From Stenotrophomonas mori (GTDB taxonomy: Bacteria; Pseudomonadota; Gammaproteobacteria; Xanthomonadales; Xanthomonadaceae): 64,000 nt of DNA. The stretch is from contig NZ_JAIKTS010000001.1 in assembly GCF_023556335.1 (NCBI RefSeq), forward strand, positions 1,240,001-1,304,000, read 5' to 3'. Each line of letters starts with the position of its first letter. The stretch's first letter is position 1. The position numbers and the translations under genes were made by a program. The notes under the pieces were generated by a model. The model was not told where the DNA came from, made no database searches, and saw only the letters and a list, made by a program, of their open reading frames with translations. This document shows positions 32,374 to 43,740 of the stretch, in pieces.

Positions 32374-34362
32374 TCAGTCGGCCCCTTGCGGCGCGCGTCC
32401 GCCCATCGCCTCCAGGTCCTGGTGGAGAATCCGCCGCAGTTCGAGGATCGCCGGCGCGGTTTCCTGCACGCTGTGGCCCGAGACGATCACCTTCTCCGAC
32501 ACCGCGCCGGCCAGGTGCGCGCTGCGGTACGGCACCAGGCCGTCATCGGAGCGGTCCAGCGGCTGCGAGGCGTCCAGCTGCGCGATGATCGAGTGGTAGC
32601 GCACTGCGGGCGACATCGGCAGATCGGCGGCCACGCGGACGAACGGATCGTTGGCATCGAGGTTGTCGATGCTGTTGGGCAGCGGCCTGGAGGTTGTCGT
32701 GTCCTGTTCGGCCAATGCTTCGGGCATGACCTGCAGGATCTCCGCGAAGTTCTCCAGCAGGGTCAGCGGCAGCCGCACCAGCCGCGAAATCCAGCGTCCG
32801 AGCCGGTTGCCGGCCACCGCCGTCCCGCGGTGCGGCGTGGCGATGAACACCGCGCGTTCGATCTGCGGCATCGGCTCGAACCGCAGCACCGGATCCAGCC
32901 GCGGCCGGAATCTTTCCAGTCGCCGCATCTCGGCCGGATAGGCCTCGTCGGCCCATGTCCACAGCTGTTCGTCCGCCGATGACACCATCAGGCGGCCGAT
33001 GACGCCGCCCATGCTGTGCCCGACCAGCACCATGTCGCGGGAGGCCGGCGCGCGGCCGTCGGGATCGAAGTTCGCCAGCGTGCGCGCGACCAGCCGGCGG
33101 ATCGCGAAATGGTTGACGACGACCGGCATGTTGGTCGGGTAGTAGACCTGCCAGATCTGGAAATTGCGCCGCAGTTCGTCATCGCCCTGGATCTCGTTGG
33201 CGACGTTGACCCAGGCTTCCGGGCTGCTGGCCAGCCCGTGCAGCATCAGGATGATCCGGCGCTCGGGATCGTACGGCTGCATCATGTACAGGTGCGGGCG
33301 GTCGATGCTCCGGCCACGGCCGAACAGGGTGCGCAGCGATTGCCGGTTGAACCCCGAGCGCGCCAGCCACAGCCCGTACCCGGCCGTGAAGTTGGCGGCC
33401 AGCGGCACCCGGTAGCCGTGCAGCTCGATGCTGTCCTGTACATAGGGGTCATGCACGCTGACCCGGACGTCCTGCTGGGCGAGCAGCTCCGCCAGGTCGT
33501 GGCCGCGGAAGTGGAACAGCACGGTCATCCCGGGCGACGGCATCTCGCTCCAGGCGGGGCGCCGGTGCCTGGCCTGCTTGCCGTCTCCGGCCGGCGCCGC
33601 GGGCGCTGCCGAGGTGACAGGGTCCTCGCCCATCACCGCCACCAGCTCCGCTCCGAAGCCGTTGCGCCGCCAGGTGTTGTGCAGCCCCTTGAACGACAGC
33701 GAGGATGCCGAAAGCAGCTCCTCGGGCACGGTGACGCCCTCCGGCAGGCGCACGCTCGACAGGTCGATGCGGAAGACCCAGCCCGCGCGCTGGAGGCGCC
33801 CGAGCGGCGCCGTCTCCGCCGGCGATGTCTCCGGCACCCATGGGCGGTCGCCCTCGAACAGCAGCGTGGTCGCTTCCTGCACGGCCTGGTTGTACCAGTC
33901 GCGGACCTGGGTCTGGCGGTCCTCGAACACGCGCTGCTCCGGCGGCCGTCCGCTGAAGAACAGGTAGGCATAGGCATGCCGGGCCGCCTCCATCCAGGCC
34001 TGCAGGCGCGCGTCGTCGTCGGTCGCGGCCTCGCCCGACAGCATCGCCTGCTGCAGCCACAGCTCGGACAAGGCCGACAGCCTGCGCTCGTCGGCCAGGC
34101 CGGTGGCGGCCTCCATTGCACGGATGCAGTCCAGCCGCGACGCGGCGCAGCCCTCGGTTTCCAGCCCGGCCACGCGGATGGTCTGCTGCGTCAGGGCGCT
34201 GAGCCGGCCGGTGGTGAGCAGGTCGCCACGCTGCTGGGCGATGTATTCGCCCGGCGTCATCGATTCCAGCTCGACCGCCGGCGCGAACTGGCTCAGGACC
34301 GCACAGCCGCCCAGGGACAGGGCAAGCGTGGCCGCGGCCAGCAGGCGTTGCCAGGCGGTCAT
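32374..34362 (-). CDS. lipoprotein with alpha/beta-hydrolase (lipase-like) domain
   Basis: Predicted outer- or inner-membrane lipoprotein of 662 residues: signal peptide with lipobox LGGC (Cys20), then about 300 residues of helical region rich in Trp, Ala and Glu without recognised domain, then a hydrolase fold from LMLHGLASSPEAW. The nucleophile is Ser450 (GHSMGG), the acid is probably Asp606 or 607 (RSDDGLVP), and the histidine His630 (SGHSV). It resembles PGAP1/triacylglycerol-lipase-type esterases; the substrate is unknown. It overlaps the upstream DUF4105 gene as ATGA, which suggests a joint envelope role. Confidence 0.88.
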   Translation of the reverse strand: MTAWQRLLAAATLALSLGGCAVLSQFAPAVELESMTPGEYIAQQRGDLLTTGRLSALTQQTIRVAGLETEGCAASRLDCIRAMEAATGLADERRLSALSELWLQQAMLSGEAATDDDARLQAWMEAARHAYAYLFFSGRPPEQRVFEDRQTQVRDWYNQAVQEATTLLFEGDRPWVPETSPAETAPLGRLQRAGWVFRIDLSSVRLPEGVTVPEELLSASSLSFKGLHNTWRRNGFGAELVAVMGEDPVTSAAPAAPAGDGKQARHRRPAWSEMPSPGMTVLFHFRGHDLAELLAQQDVRVSVHDPYVQDSIELHGYRVPLAANFTAGYGLWLARSGFNRQSLRTLFGRGRSIDRPHLYMMQPYDPERRIILMLHGLASSPEAWVNVANEIQGDDELRRNFQIWQVYYPTNMPVVVNHFAIRRLVARTLANFDPDGRAPASRDMVLVGHSMGGVIGRLMVSSADEQLWTWADEAYPAEMRRLERFRPRLDPVLRFEPMPQIERAVFIATPHRGTAVAGNRLGRWISRLVRLPLTLLENFAEILQVMPEALAEQDTTTSRPLPNSIDNLDANDPFVRVAADLPMSPAVRYHSIIAQLDASQPLDRSDDGLVPYRSAHLAGAVSEKVIVSGHSVQETAPAILELRRILHQDLEAMGGRAPQGAD

Positions 34363-35408
34363 CGCGTCCGCTCCCCGTCGATGCCTGGCACCCCGGTGCG
34401 GATCGCCCGCGGGAAGCCGTCCGCGCTGCCCTCGAAGGCCCGGGCACGGTCGGTGATCCGGCCGGCGCGCTGCAGCTCGGCATAGGAGTAGCCCGGCGCC
34501 AGCCCCCCCACTTCCCCGGCGTACTCAGCCAGGTGCCCGGACAGCAGCAGCCGGTAATCCAGCGGCAGCGCCGGCGCGATGGTGCGCGCGAGATCGAAAA
34601 CGATGGTCGTGCAGTTGCTGGTCAGGGTGTTGTAGAACTGCGGCGTCCCGCGCAGCGCCTCCGCTTCGTCGAGGTAGCCCAGGAACATCGCCCGCAGCGC
34701 GGGCCGGCCGATACCGAGCCGGTACAGGTAGACATCCTCGCCGCGGGCGTTGGTGCGGGTGCGCACGATGTCGTTCTCGTCGGCGGCGACCAGCACGGTT
34801 TCGTACTGCCTGAAAAAGCCGCCGACCGCCGAGAACGACTCGTGGCGTTCCTTGCGGATCTCCAGCGAAAACACCAGCTGGCGGCCATCGTCGAAACCGA
34901 ACGACACCAGGGTATGGGCGATGTGCGGCCCCATCCAGTAGGAGAGGATCAGGTCGGCGCTGGCAAGCGTCTCCAGGTCGTACTCCCGGGTCTCCCAGCG
35001 CGCGGTGTAGTCGGTCTCGCTGCGCCAGTCGAAATTGCGCACGTTGTGCAGCACGACGTGGCGGCCATCGCTCTCCACCTGCAGGAGCCGGGCGACGTCG
35101 TCGGCCCAGAGGCGGTCATGCGAAGGCCGCAGCGTCGACCACCAGGCCGCCAACGCCAGCACGGCGATCACCCACGGCCCCCAGGCCAGGCCGCGCGCGC
35201 GGCGCGACCATGGCGCACGCATGCCGGCCACGCTCGCCGCGCACCACAGTGCCAGCAACGGCCAACGCAGCAGCGGGGCTGCCTGGAACCAGAGCGCTCC
35301 CACTCCGAAGAGGGCGATGACGAAGACGCCGGTACTGAGAAGCAGGTGGCCCGCGCCGGCCAGGCGCAGGCCGCCGCGGACAGGCGAGGCACCGCCCGCG
35401 GCCGTCAT
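34359..35408 (-). CDS. DUF4105 (Lnb N-terminal-like) membrane protein
   Basis: Membrane-anchored protein of 349 residues: two or three hydrophobic segments in the first 100 residues (LLLSTGVFVIALFGVG, the next around 50-65, and one near 80-90), then a periplasmic DUF4105 domain with DFVWRSE-like aromatic strands and TSNCTTIVFDL near 280-290, whose Cys is the conserved family cysteine. Relatives may be thiol hydrolases or lipid-active but are not assigned. ATG 35408 has GGGGA upstream. It probably forms an operon with the downstream lipase-like lipoprotein. Confidence 0.8.
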   Translation of the reverse strand: MTAAGGASPVRGGLRLAGAGHLLLSTGVFVIALFGVGALWFQAAPLLRWPLLALWCAASVAGMRAPWSRRARGLAWGPWVIAVLALAAWWSTLRPSHDRLWADDVARLLQVESDGRHVVLHNVRNFDWRSETDYTARWETREYDLETLASADLILSYWMGPHIAHTLVSFGFDDGRQLVFSLEIRKERHESFSAVGGFFRQYETVLVAADENDIVRTRTNARGEDVYLYRLGIGRPALRAMFLGYLDEAEALRGTPQFYNTLTSNCTTIVFDLARTIAPALPLDYRLLLSGHLAEYAGEVGGLAPGYSYAELQRAGRITDRARAFEGSADGFPRAIRTGVPGIDGERTR

Positions 35409-36014
35409 GGCGTTCCCCGTCGGCCCGGCCACGCGAGGTTTCCGTTCCCGGTCTCCGCGGATCCAGGGAGTGCCGGCAACCCCGGGACCGGCCCCGGAAT
35501 CGAGGAACGCCGGACAGGGGAAACGGGCGGATGCGCGTTCTGCGGGCGGAGGGCATTCATGACGATATCCGGACTTCCAACACACGCGGCGATGACCATG
35601 GCCTCCCAGCTTGAGGCGCCGCCCGTCATCACTGCGTCGCCGCATCGATGGGCTGGCGCCCGGCCCGCGATTCTAACGGCCCCGGGCCGTCAAGGCACCG
35701 CTCGCCGGCACACCGCTCCCGCGCCTGCACTGGACACGGGCACTCCCTGCGCAACGGCCCCGGTCGCCGCCCACCGCGGGGGTGCCCCGCATTCGGGAAG
35801 CCGGGGTCGAGCGCATCCGGCAACGGGTCGGGCAAGACAGGCAGGCCAGCATCCGGCCCGGCCGCGGCCCGCGCGCCTGCGGGCGGCTCCGGCGGCCCCG
35901 TGCCTGGGCCGGGACCCCAGGGAGCCGTCCTCCGCCTCCATCACCACGGCCGCGACGCCTCCACCGCCCCCTTCATGGGGCCCTGCGTCGCACGCCATCG
36001 GCGTCAGCGGGAAA
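35409..36014. other. 606-base intergenic region without recognised feature
   Basis: Lies between the hflX stop and the DUF4105 start, both on the minus strand. Short open frames on either strand are proline/arginine-rich, lack ribosome sites and resemble no protein. It must hold the promoter of the DUF4105-lipase pair, but no clear box was found. No tRNA, REP or strong hairpin with U tract was seen. Confidence 0.6.
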
Positions 36015-37325
36015 TCACCACTCCGGCGTCCGTTCCGGCAGCAATGCGCGGATCACTCCGCCATCGGCACCGGCCGCCAAGCGTTCCGCCTCGGCGATGG
36101 GAATATCCACCTCGATCAGCCAGCCGTCTTCGTCGGACTGCTCGCCGCGGACCACTTCCAGCTGGTGCAGACGCGAGCGCAGGCGGCCGGCCTCCGGCGG
36201 CAGGCGCACGCGCCCGATGACATGTTGCAGGCCCAGGCGCTTGCCGAGCACCGCCTGCAGCAGCTCCAGGCCGCGGCCGTCGCGGGCGGAGATCCAGACC
36301 CGCTCACGGCGCGCGTCGTCGGGAATGCCGTCCTGTGCATCGTGGCGGATATCGGCGCCCTCGATGCGGTCGATCTTGTTGAACACCAGCAGCTGCGGCA
36401 GGTCGCCCGCCCCCACCTCGTGCAGCACCGCATCCACCTGGGCGATCCGCTCCTCGCGCAGCGGATCGGCGGCATCGACCAGGTGCAGCAGCAGATCGGC
36501 TTCGCGCGCTTCGCTCAGGGTGGAGCGGAAAGCCGCGACCAGTTCGTGCGGCAGGTCGCGCACGAAACCGACGGTATCGGCCAGCATCGCATTGCCGCCC
36601 GGCAGCGCGATGCGCCGCACGGTCGGATCCAGGGTCGCGAACAGCTGGTCGGCGGCATAGGCACCGGCGCCGGTGAGCGCATTGAACAGCGTCGACTTGC
36701 CGGCATTGGTATAGCCCACCAGCGCCACCCGCGGCAGTTCGCTGCGCACCCGCGCGCGGCGCATCTGGGTGCGCTGCACCTCCACCTTCTCCAGCCGCTT
36801 CTGCAACTGCTCCACCCGCTTCTGCAGCAGCCGCCGGTCGGTTTCCAGCTGGGTCTCGCCCGGACCGCGCAACCCGATGGAGCCGCCGCGCTGGCGCTCC
36901 AGGTGGGTCCAGCCACGCACCAGCCGGGTGGCCAGGTGGCGCAGCTGCGCCAGCTCGACCTGCAGCTTGCCTTCGTGGCTGCGCGCACGCTGGGCGAAGA
37001 TGTCCAGGATCAGCCCGGTGCGGTCGATCACGCGCCGCTCCAGGTAGCGTTCCAGGTTGCGTTCCTGGATCGGCGTCAGCGCATGGTTGACCAGCACCAG
37101 ATCGGCGCCGGAGGCCTCGGCCATGGCCTTGACCTCGTCCAGCTTGCCGCTGCCGATCAGGGTGGAGGGGTTCGGGCGGTCGATGCGCGCGGTGGCGGTG
37201 GCCGCGATGCTGGCGCCGGCCGAGCGCGCCAGGTCGGTGAACTCCTCCAGCACATCCTCTTCCAGGCGCCCCGCGTGCGTCTGGACCAACAGCGCATGCT
37301 CGCCCTTTTTCGAGCGGTCAAACAT
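36015..37325 (-). CDS. hflX: GTPase HflX
   Basis: Ribosome-associated GTPase that splits stalled or heat-damaged 70S ribosomes. The 436 residues have the glycine-rich amino domain, the coiled linker (LEKVEVQRTQMRRAR near 180-195), and the G domain: GYTNAGKST (about 205), DTVGFVRDLP and FNKID. The carboxy end is a short beta domain. The length equals that of close relatives. It is 14 bases after hfq, the usual miaA-hfq-hflX order. Confidence 0.97.
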   Translation of the reverse strand: MFDRSKKGEHALLVQTHAGRLEEDVLEEFTDLARSAGASIAATATARIDRPNPSTLIGSGKLDEVKAMAEASGADLVLVNHALTPIQERNLERYLERRVIDRTGLILDIFAQRARSHEGKLQVELAQLRHLATRLVRGWTHLERQRGGSIGLRGPGETQLETDRRLLQKRVEQLQKRLEKVEVQRTQMRRARVRSELPRVALVGYTNAGKSTLFNALTGAGAYAADQLFATLDPTVRRIALPGGNAMLADTVGFVRDLPHELVAAFRSTLSEAREADLLLHLVDAADPLREERIAQVDAVLHEVGAGDLPQLLVFNKIDRIEGADIRHDAQDGIPDDARRERVWISARDGRGLELLQAVLGKRLGLQHVIGRVRLPPEAGRLRSRLHQLEVVRGEQSDEDGWLIEVDIPIAEAERLAAGADGGVIRALLPERTPEW

Positions 37326-37339
37326 GCGCCACGTCCTGC

Positions 37340-37615
37340 TTACTCGTTGTCGTCATCGCCTGCCTGACTGTTCTCGGACGATTGCACGTAGCCGCCGCCC
37401 GGCCCGACCCGCACGTTGCGCGCCGGCACCACGGTGGAGATCGCGTGCTTGTAGACCATCTGGCTGACGGTATTGCGCAGCAGCACCACGAACTGGTCGA
37501 ACGACTCGATCGTGCCCTGCAGCTTGATGCCGTTGACCAGGTAGACCGAGACCGGCACGCGCTCGCGGCGCAGTGCGTTCAGAAACGGATCCTGCAAGGA
37601 TTGCCCCTTGGACAT
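37340..37615 (-). CDS. hfq: RNA chaperone Hfq
   Basis: Hexameric Sm-like chaperone for small RNAs and mRNAs. The 91 residues have Sm1 ([20 protein letters not shown] with the distal and proximal face residues) and Sm2 ([11 protein letters not shown]). The tail after residue 68 is short and ends acidic (SQAGDDDNE), shorter than in E. coli. The ATG at 37615 matches the family start [11 protein letters not shown]. Confidence 0.98.
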   Translation of the reverse strand: MSKGQSLQDPFLNALRRERVPVSVYLVNGIKLQGTIESFDQFVVLLRNTVSQMVYKHAISTVVPARNVRVGPGGGYVQSSENSQAGDDDNE

Positions 37616-37707
37616 CGTCAACTCCTCGTTATTGTTCTTATGGGCCCGGGCATCCGCGGCTTCCCCTGCCCGCCCGGAACAGCGATGGTACACCGGCCGG
37701 GCCCGCT

Positions 37708-38661
37708 TCATCGCCCCAGATGCAGCGAAACCGCGTCGCGCAGGCGCGCCGGATCGCGCACCGGATCGAACCAGCGCGCGTCCTGTTCGCCGCGCAGCCA
37801 GGTCAGCTGGCGCTTGGCCAGCTGGCGGGTGGCGAAGATCGCCCGGTCGCGGAAATCCGCGGCATCGCCCTGCCCCTCCAGGAACTGCCAGGCCTGCCGG
37901 TAGCCGACCGCGCGGATCGCCGGCAGGTCCAGCGGCGCGCCCACCGTGGCCATCGCCGGGTGGCTGCGCAGCCGCCGCACTTCGTCGAGGAAGCCCTGTT
38001 CGAGCATCCGTTCGAAGCGCAGGGCGATGCGTGCGTGCAGCTGCGCGCGGTCGTCCGGGGCCAGCACCAGCTTGAGCACCCGCAGCGGCAGCCGCGCCAC
38101 GCCGGGCTCGGCCTGCCACGCGCTGATCGGCCGGCCGCTGAGGCGGTAGACCTCCAGCGCCCGCTGGATGCGCTGTGGATCGGTGGCATGGATGCGCCGC
38201 GCCGCCGCCGGATCGACCTGCGCCAGCTGCGCATGCAGCGCCGCCCACCCCACCGCCGCGGCCTCGGCGGCGATCTCCGCGCGGGTCGCCGGATCGGCCT
38301 CCGGCATCGGCGACAGGCCCTGCAGCAGGGCACGGAAATACAGGCCGGTGCCGCCCGCCAGGATCGGCAGCCGGCCGCGTGCGAGGATGCCGCGCACGGC
38401 CGCCGCGGCATCGGCGGCGAATTCGGCAGCCGAATAGCGCTGCCACGGGTCGCGCAGGTCCAGCAGGTGATGGCGGACGCCGGCGCGCTCGGCAGCGTCG
38501 GGCTTGGCGGCACCGATCTCCAGCCCGCGGTAGACCAGTGCCGAATCGACGCTGACGATCTCGCCGCCGTACCGCAGCGCCAGCGCGATGGCCGCCGCGG
38601 TCTTGCCCGACGCCGTCGGGCCCATCAACGCCAGGGCCGGCGGCCGCGTATCGGCCGGCAT
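37708..38661 (-). CDS. miaA: tRNA dimethylallyltransferase
   Basis: Adds the dimethylallyl group to A37 of tRNAs reading UNN codons. The 317 residues include the Walker loop GPTASGKT (14-21), [16 protein letters not shown] and the [10 protein letters not shown] segment. ATG 38661 gives [18 protein letters not shown]; a GTG at 38682 would add seven residues. No strong ribosome site is visible. It lies 92 bases before hfq. Confidence 0.96.
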   Translation of the reverse strand: MPADTRPPALALMGPTASGKTAAAIALALRYGGEIVSVDSALVYRGLEIGAAKPDAAERAGVRHHLLDLRDPWQRYSAAEFAADAAAAVRGILARGRLPILAGGTGLYFRALLQGLSPMPEADPATRAEIAAEAAAVGWAALHAQLAQVDPAAARRIHATDPQRIQRALEVYRLSGRPISAWQAEPGVARLPLRVLKLVLAPDDRAQLHARIALRFERMLEQGFLDEVRRLRSHPAMATVGAPLDLPAIRAVGYRQAWQFLEGQGDAADFRDRAIFATRQLAKRQLTWLRGEQDARWFDPVRDPARLRDAVSLHLGR

Positions 38662-38724
38662 CAGGCCACGCCCACGGCACACGCCCGCCGGAAGCCGCCG
38701 GCCCGGAACATCCGCGCCATGGGC

Positions 38725-39621
38725 TCAGTCCTCGTCCGGCCAGCGCGGTGCCGCCGGTGCGGCCGCGCGCGGCGCCGGCACCGCGTCCAGGGCGGCCAGC
38801 ACCTTGAGCGCATCCACGGTCGCGGCGACATCGTGCACGCGCACGATCGCCGCACCGCGCTGCACCGCCAGCAGGTGGGCGGCCACCGAGCCGGCCATCC
38901 GTTCACTGGCCACGTCACGCCCGGTGGCTTCGCCGATGCAGCGCTTGCGCGACAGCCCGGCCAGCAGCGGCACCCCCAGCGCCTGCAGCCGCGGCTGCGC
39001 CGCCAGCAGGGCGAAATTCTGTGCACTGTTCTTGTTGAAGCCATACCCCGGATCGGCCACCAGCCGGTTGCGGGCGATGCCGGCCATCTCCGCGGCGAAG
39101 AGACGCTCGGCGAGAAAGCGTTGCACGTCACCGGCGACATCGTCGCTGTCCCAGTCCACGCCGGCGTCGTGCGGACCGCCCAGCGCATGCATCAGCACCA
39201 CCGCGGCCCCGGAATCGGCAACCACGTCCAGCGCGCCCGGCTGGCGCAGGGCCTGCACGTCGTTGACCATGCCGGCCCCGGCGGCCAGCGCCGCGCGCAT
39301 CACCTCGGGCTTGCAGGTATCGACGCTGATCGGGATTTCCAGCCGGGCCACCAGCGCTTCGATCACCGGCACCACCCGGTCGATCTCCTCCTGCACCGGC
39401 ACCGGCGCGGCACCGGGCCGGGTGGATTCGCCGCCGACATCGAGCAGGTCCGCCCCCTGCGCCGCCAGTGCCAGGGCGTGGGCGACGGCCGCCGCGGGGT
39501 CGCGGTGCAGGCCGCCATCGGAAAACGAGTCCGGGGTGACGTTGACGATGCCCATCACCCGCGGCCGGTCCAGCCGCAGCCGCCGTCCGCCGCACTCCAG
39601 TACCGGCGCAGTGTCGAACAT
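38725..39621 (-). CDS. folP: dihydropteroate synthase
   Basis: Condenses p-aminobenzoate with the pterin diphosphate in folate synthesis; target of sulfonamides. The 298 residues show [14 protein letters not shown] (24-37), [11 protein letters not shown] near 60-70 and the final [12 protein letters not shown]. An extra alanine/proline tail ends WPDED. It shares one base (TGATG) with the small membrane protein gene before it and sits downstream of ftsH, as in many gammaproteobacteria. Confidence 0.97.
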   Translation of the reverse strand: MFDTAPVLECGGRRLRLDRPRVMGIVNVTPDSFSDGGLHRDPAAAVAHALALAAQGADLLDVGGESTRPGAAPVPVQEEIDRVVPVIEALVARLEIPISVDTCKPEVMRAALAAGAGMVNDVQALRQPGALDVVADSGAAVVLMHALGGPHDAGVDWDSDDVAGDVQRFLAERLFAAEMAGIARNRLVADPGYGFNKNSAQNFALLAAQPRLQALGVPLLAGLSRKRCIGEATGRDVASERMAGSVAAHLLAVQRGAAIVRVHDVAATVDALKVLAALDAVPAPRAAAPAAPRWPDED

Positions 39622-39806
39622 CAGCGCCGGCTCCGCGCCCGGATCCGGCTGCCCAGCGCGCTGAGCAGCACGCCGAGCACGATGCCGATGAAGATGCCGG
39701 CCAGGTACTGCCCGGTCTTCATCCCGAAGGCCACGCCGGCGACGGTGGCGATCACCATCTCGGGCAGGTGGGTGGAGGTGCTGGGGGGAGGCGTCTGCTC
39801 GGTCAT
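39621..39806 (-). CDS. small membrane protein of 61 residues, unknown function
   Basis: Begins MTEQTPPPSTSTHLPEM, followed by two probable membrane segments separated by GMKTGQY (about 17-30 and 33-52), and a basic tail RIRARSRR. The composition recalls AtpI-like or DUF-type small membrane proteins, but no family can be named. It is coupled to folP by a TGATG overlap and lies 94 bases after ftsH, so it is probably part of the ftsH-folP unit. Its reality rests on the overlap, the clean membrane pattern and the placement. Confidence 0.7.
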   Translation of the reverse strand: MTEQTPPPSTSTHLPEMVIATVAGVAFGMKTGQYLAGIFIGIVLGVLLSALGSRIRARSRR

Positions 39807-39852
39807 GGTCGGAACGGTCCCTGCGCGGGAAACATGGAGGAGTGGAAACGGT

Positions 39853-39875
39853 ACGGGCCGGAAAACCCGGCCCGT
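39853..39875 (-). terminator. stem-loop between ftsH and the small membrane protein gene
   Basis: Nine-bp inverted repeat ACGGGCCGG / CCGGCCCGT with loop GTTTT, about 25 bases after the ftsH stop. The following sequence on the minus strand (ACCGTTTCC) is a poor U tract. It may give partial termination or protect the ftsH mRNA 3' end. Confidence 0.4.
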
Positions 39876-39900
39876 TGCGTCTGCGGCGTCCGCGGCCCGG

Positions 39901-41820
<1,920 letters not shown>

Positions 41821-41875
41821 CCTCATCGGCTCCGGTGTTCCTCTGATTTCTGCTGCGATTTCGTAGGGGTCGAGC

Positions 41876-42505
41876 TTACTTGATCTGGCTGCGCTTGCCC
41901 TGGCCCAGGGCATAGACCTCGGGCGAGCGCTTGCGCGAGGCTTCAGGCTTGCGGATCACGACCTTGTCGTACCGGCGGCGCATGTCCCGCACGTAGTCGT
42001 CAAAGCCGACGCCCTGGAACAGCTTGATCAGGAACGCCCCACCGGGCTTGAGGTGGGTGTCGGCGAACTCCATCGCCAGCTCCGCCAGGTGCATCATCCG
42101 CGGCTGGTCCACCGCGTCCATGCCACTCTTATTGGGGGCCATATCCGACAGGACAAGGTCCACCGGGCGATCCCCGAGCATGGCCTCGAACCGGGATAGG
42201 ACGGCTTCTTCCCTGAAGTCGCCGTGAAGGAACTCGACGCCGGCCAGTGGCGGCATCTCCAGGATGTCCAGCGCCAGCACCCGGCCGCTGTCGCCCAGCT
42301 GTCTCCGCACCTGCTGCGACCACCCCCCGGGCGCCGCGCCCAGGTCGACGACCACCATGTTGGGCTTGAGCAGGCGGTCGCGCGCGAGCAGTTCTTCCAG
42401 CTTGTAGGCCGCGCGCGAACGCATGCCTTCCGACTGCGCTTTCTTCACGAACGGATCGGAAAAGTGCTCTTTCAACCAGCGCTGGCTGCTCTTGCTGCGG
42501 GACAT
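41876..42505 (-). CDS. rlmE: 23S rRNA 2'-O-ribose U2552 methyltransferase
   Basis: Methylates U2552 in the A loop of 23S rRNA, a late 50S assembly step. The 209 residues carry the SAM loop DLGAAPGGWSQQV (54-66), catalytic Lys38, the SDMAPNKSG aspartate near 124 and the FLIKLFQG lysine. It lies upstream of ftsH, 55 bases away, the classic ftsJ-ftsH pair, and is divergent from yhbY. Confidence 0.97.
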   Translation of the reverse strand: MSRSKSSQRWLKEHFSDPFVKKAQSEGMRSRAAYKLEELLARDRLLKPNMVVVDLGAAPGGWSQQVRRQLGDSGRVLALDILEMPPLAGVEFLHGDFREEAVLSRFEAMLGDRPVDLVLSDMAPNKSGMDAVDQPRMMHLAELAMEFADTHLKPGGAFLIKLFQGVGFDDYVRDMRRRYDKVVIRKPEASRKRSPEVYALGQGKRSQIK

Positions 42506-42570
42506 CGGAATGGGGTCTGGGCGGGGTGGGCATGATACCCTGAACCCCCTAGGCTACCCGTAAACCCTGC

Positions 42571-42876
42571 ATGTCTATCGTCCTCACCCCCGCCCAGAAC
42601 CGATTCCTGCGCGGCATGGCGCACGATCTGAAAGCGCTGCTGCAGATCGGAGGCAAGGGAGTCACCCCCGCCCTGTTGGCGGAACTGGACGAGGTGCTTG
42701 ATCGCCACGAGCTGATCAAGGTGAAGGTCGCCGCTGAGGACCGCGAGGCCCGCGAGGCCATGGTCGGCGAACTGGTCGGCGCCAGCGGCAGCGCGCTGGT
42801 CCAGCGCATCGGCCACGTGGCCGTGCTGTACCGCCCCGCCAAGGAAAAGCGCCAGATCGTGCTGCCCCGCGCCTGA
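42571..42876 (+). CDS. yhbY: YhbY-type CRM-domain RNA-binding protein
   Basis: Ribosome assembly factor of 101 residues built from a single CRM domain. The signature is KALLQIGGKGVTPALLAELDEVLDRHELIKVKV (GxxG loop included). In E. coli YhbY associates with pre-50S particles. Divergent to rlmE across 65 bases, the arrangement seen in many gammaproteobacteria. Confidence 0.96.
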   Translation: MSIVLTPAQNRFLRGMAHDLKALLQIGGKGVTPALLAELDEVLDRHELIKVKVAAEDREAREAMVGELVGASGSALVQRIGHVAVLYRPAKEKRQIVLPRA

Positions 42877-42894
42877 GCGCCCGGAGGAGAAACG

Positions 42895-43278
42895 ATGCAA
42901 CTGAGCCGCGAACTGCCCGACTACGCCTACACCCTGCGTTCGGCCGACGGACGGCATGCCCGGGTCAACGAGCACACGCTGACCCGCAGCTTCATCCTCT
43001 CCCCGGACCTGCTGCTGGACGACTGGAGCGTGACCGCCGCCGCGCAGCTCACGGCCGGCGACCTTGCACGGGTGCTGGAACAGGAGCCGGCGGTCTTCCT
43101 CCTGGGCACCGGCGAGCACCAGGTGTTTCCCCCGGCGGAGATCATGGCCGCCTGCCTGACCCGCGGCATCGGCATCGAAGTGATGAACAACGCGTCGGCC
43201 GCCCGCACCTTCAATGTGCTGGCCAGCGAGAGCCGCCGCGTGGTCGCGGCCTTCATCGTGGACGCGGGCGGCCACTGA
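42895..43278 (+). CDS. Mth938-like (DUF498) domain protein
   Basis: Small soluble protein of 127 residues of the Mth938/NDUFAF3 family. Visible signature: FLLGTGEHQVFPP followed by RGIGIEVMNNASAARTFNVLASESRRVVAAFIVD. Family function is not established in bacteria; the mitochondrial relative NDUFAF3 is a complex I assembly factor. Preceded by GGAGGAGAA, 18 bases after yhbY, so probably co-transcribed with it. Confidence 0.93.
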   Translation: MQLSRELPDYAYTLRSADGRHARVNEHTLTRSFILSPDLLLDDWSVTAAAQLTAGDLARVLEQEPAVFLLGTGEHQVFPPAEIMAACLTRGIGIEVMNNASAARTFNVLASESRRVVAAFIVDAGGH

Positions 43279-43740
43279 GGCCGTTCGCGGCGGCGCCCTC
43301 CCGCGTCCCGGAGGCCGCACATCCGGCCAGGCGGGTCCGCGCGGGTCCGCCGCACCTTACACCCGCTCCCATGGCCACCCCGCACCTTGGCGGCCTACCG
43401 GCAGCACGTATTCATTCCGCTCTCCGCGGACGGCCGCCCGGACCGGTGAAGACCGCCCCATGTGCAGGCGTCCGGCGCCATCGGCCCCGGGAGCCGCCCC
43501 GGCCGCGGCGGGTTGCCGGCAACCGCCGCCCACCCGCGCACGTCGACAGCCGGCGGCAGGCCCTGCCCACCGCATGACGGCAAAAAGCGCGGAGGGCACG
43601 CACCCCGCCAGGACGCCCGCCCGGCACCCGGTAGCGGGCACCGGTCCGTACCCGGGCGATCATTGCATCGCCCTGGATCAGGACGCCCCATGGCGGCGTC
43701 TCCACGGCGCACCGGCACCCCGATGCGTGACCGCGCCTAC
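43279..43740. other. 462-base convergent intergenic region
   Basis: Lies between the Mth938-like gene (+) and nlpD (-), so it needs two 3' ends. A small inverted repeat GACGCC / GGCGTC at 43683-43701 is the only hairpin noted, 40 bases after nlpD; it has no U tract. Open frames here are proline/arginine-rich on both strands and are not credible genes. Nothing else seen. Confidence 0.55.

Noticed and set aside
35405-35632. 75-codon minus-strand frame upstream of the DUF4105 gene
   Set aside because: Proline/glycine/arginine-rich, overlaps the ribosome site of the downstream gene, no ribosome site of its own, no similarity recognised.
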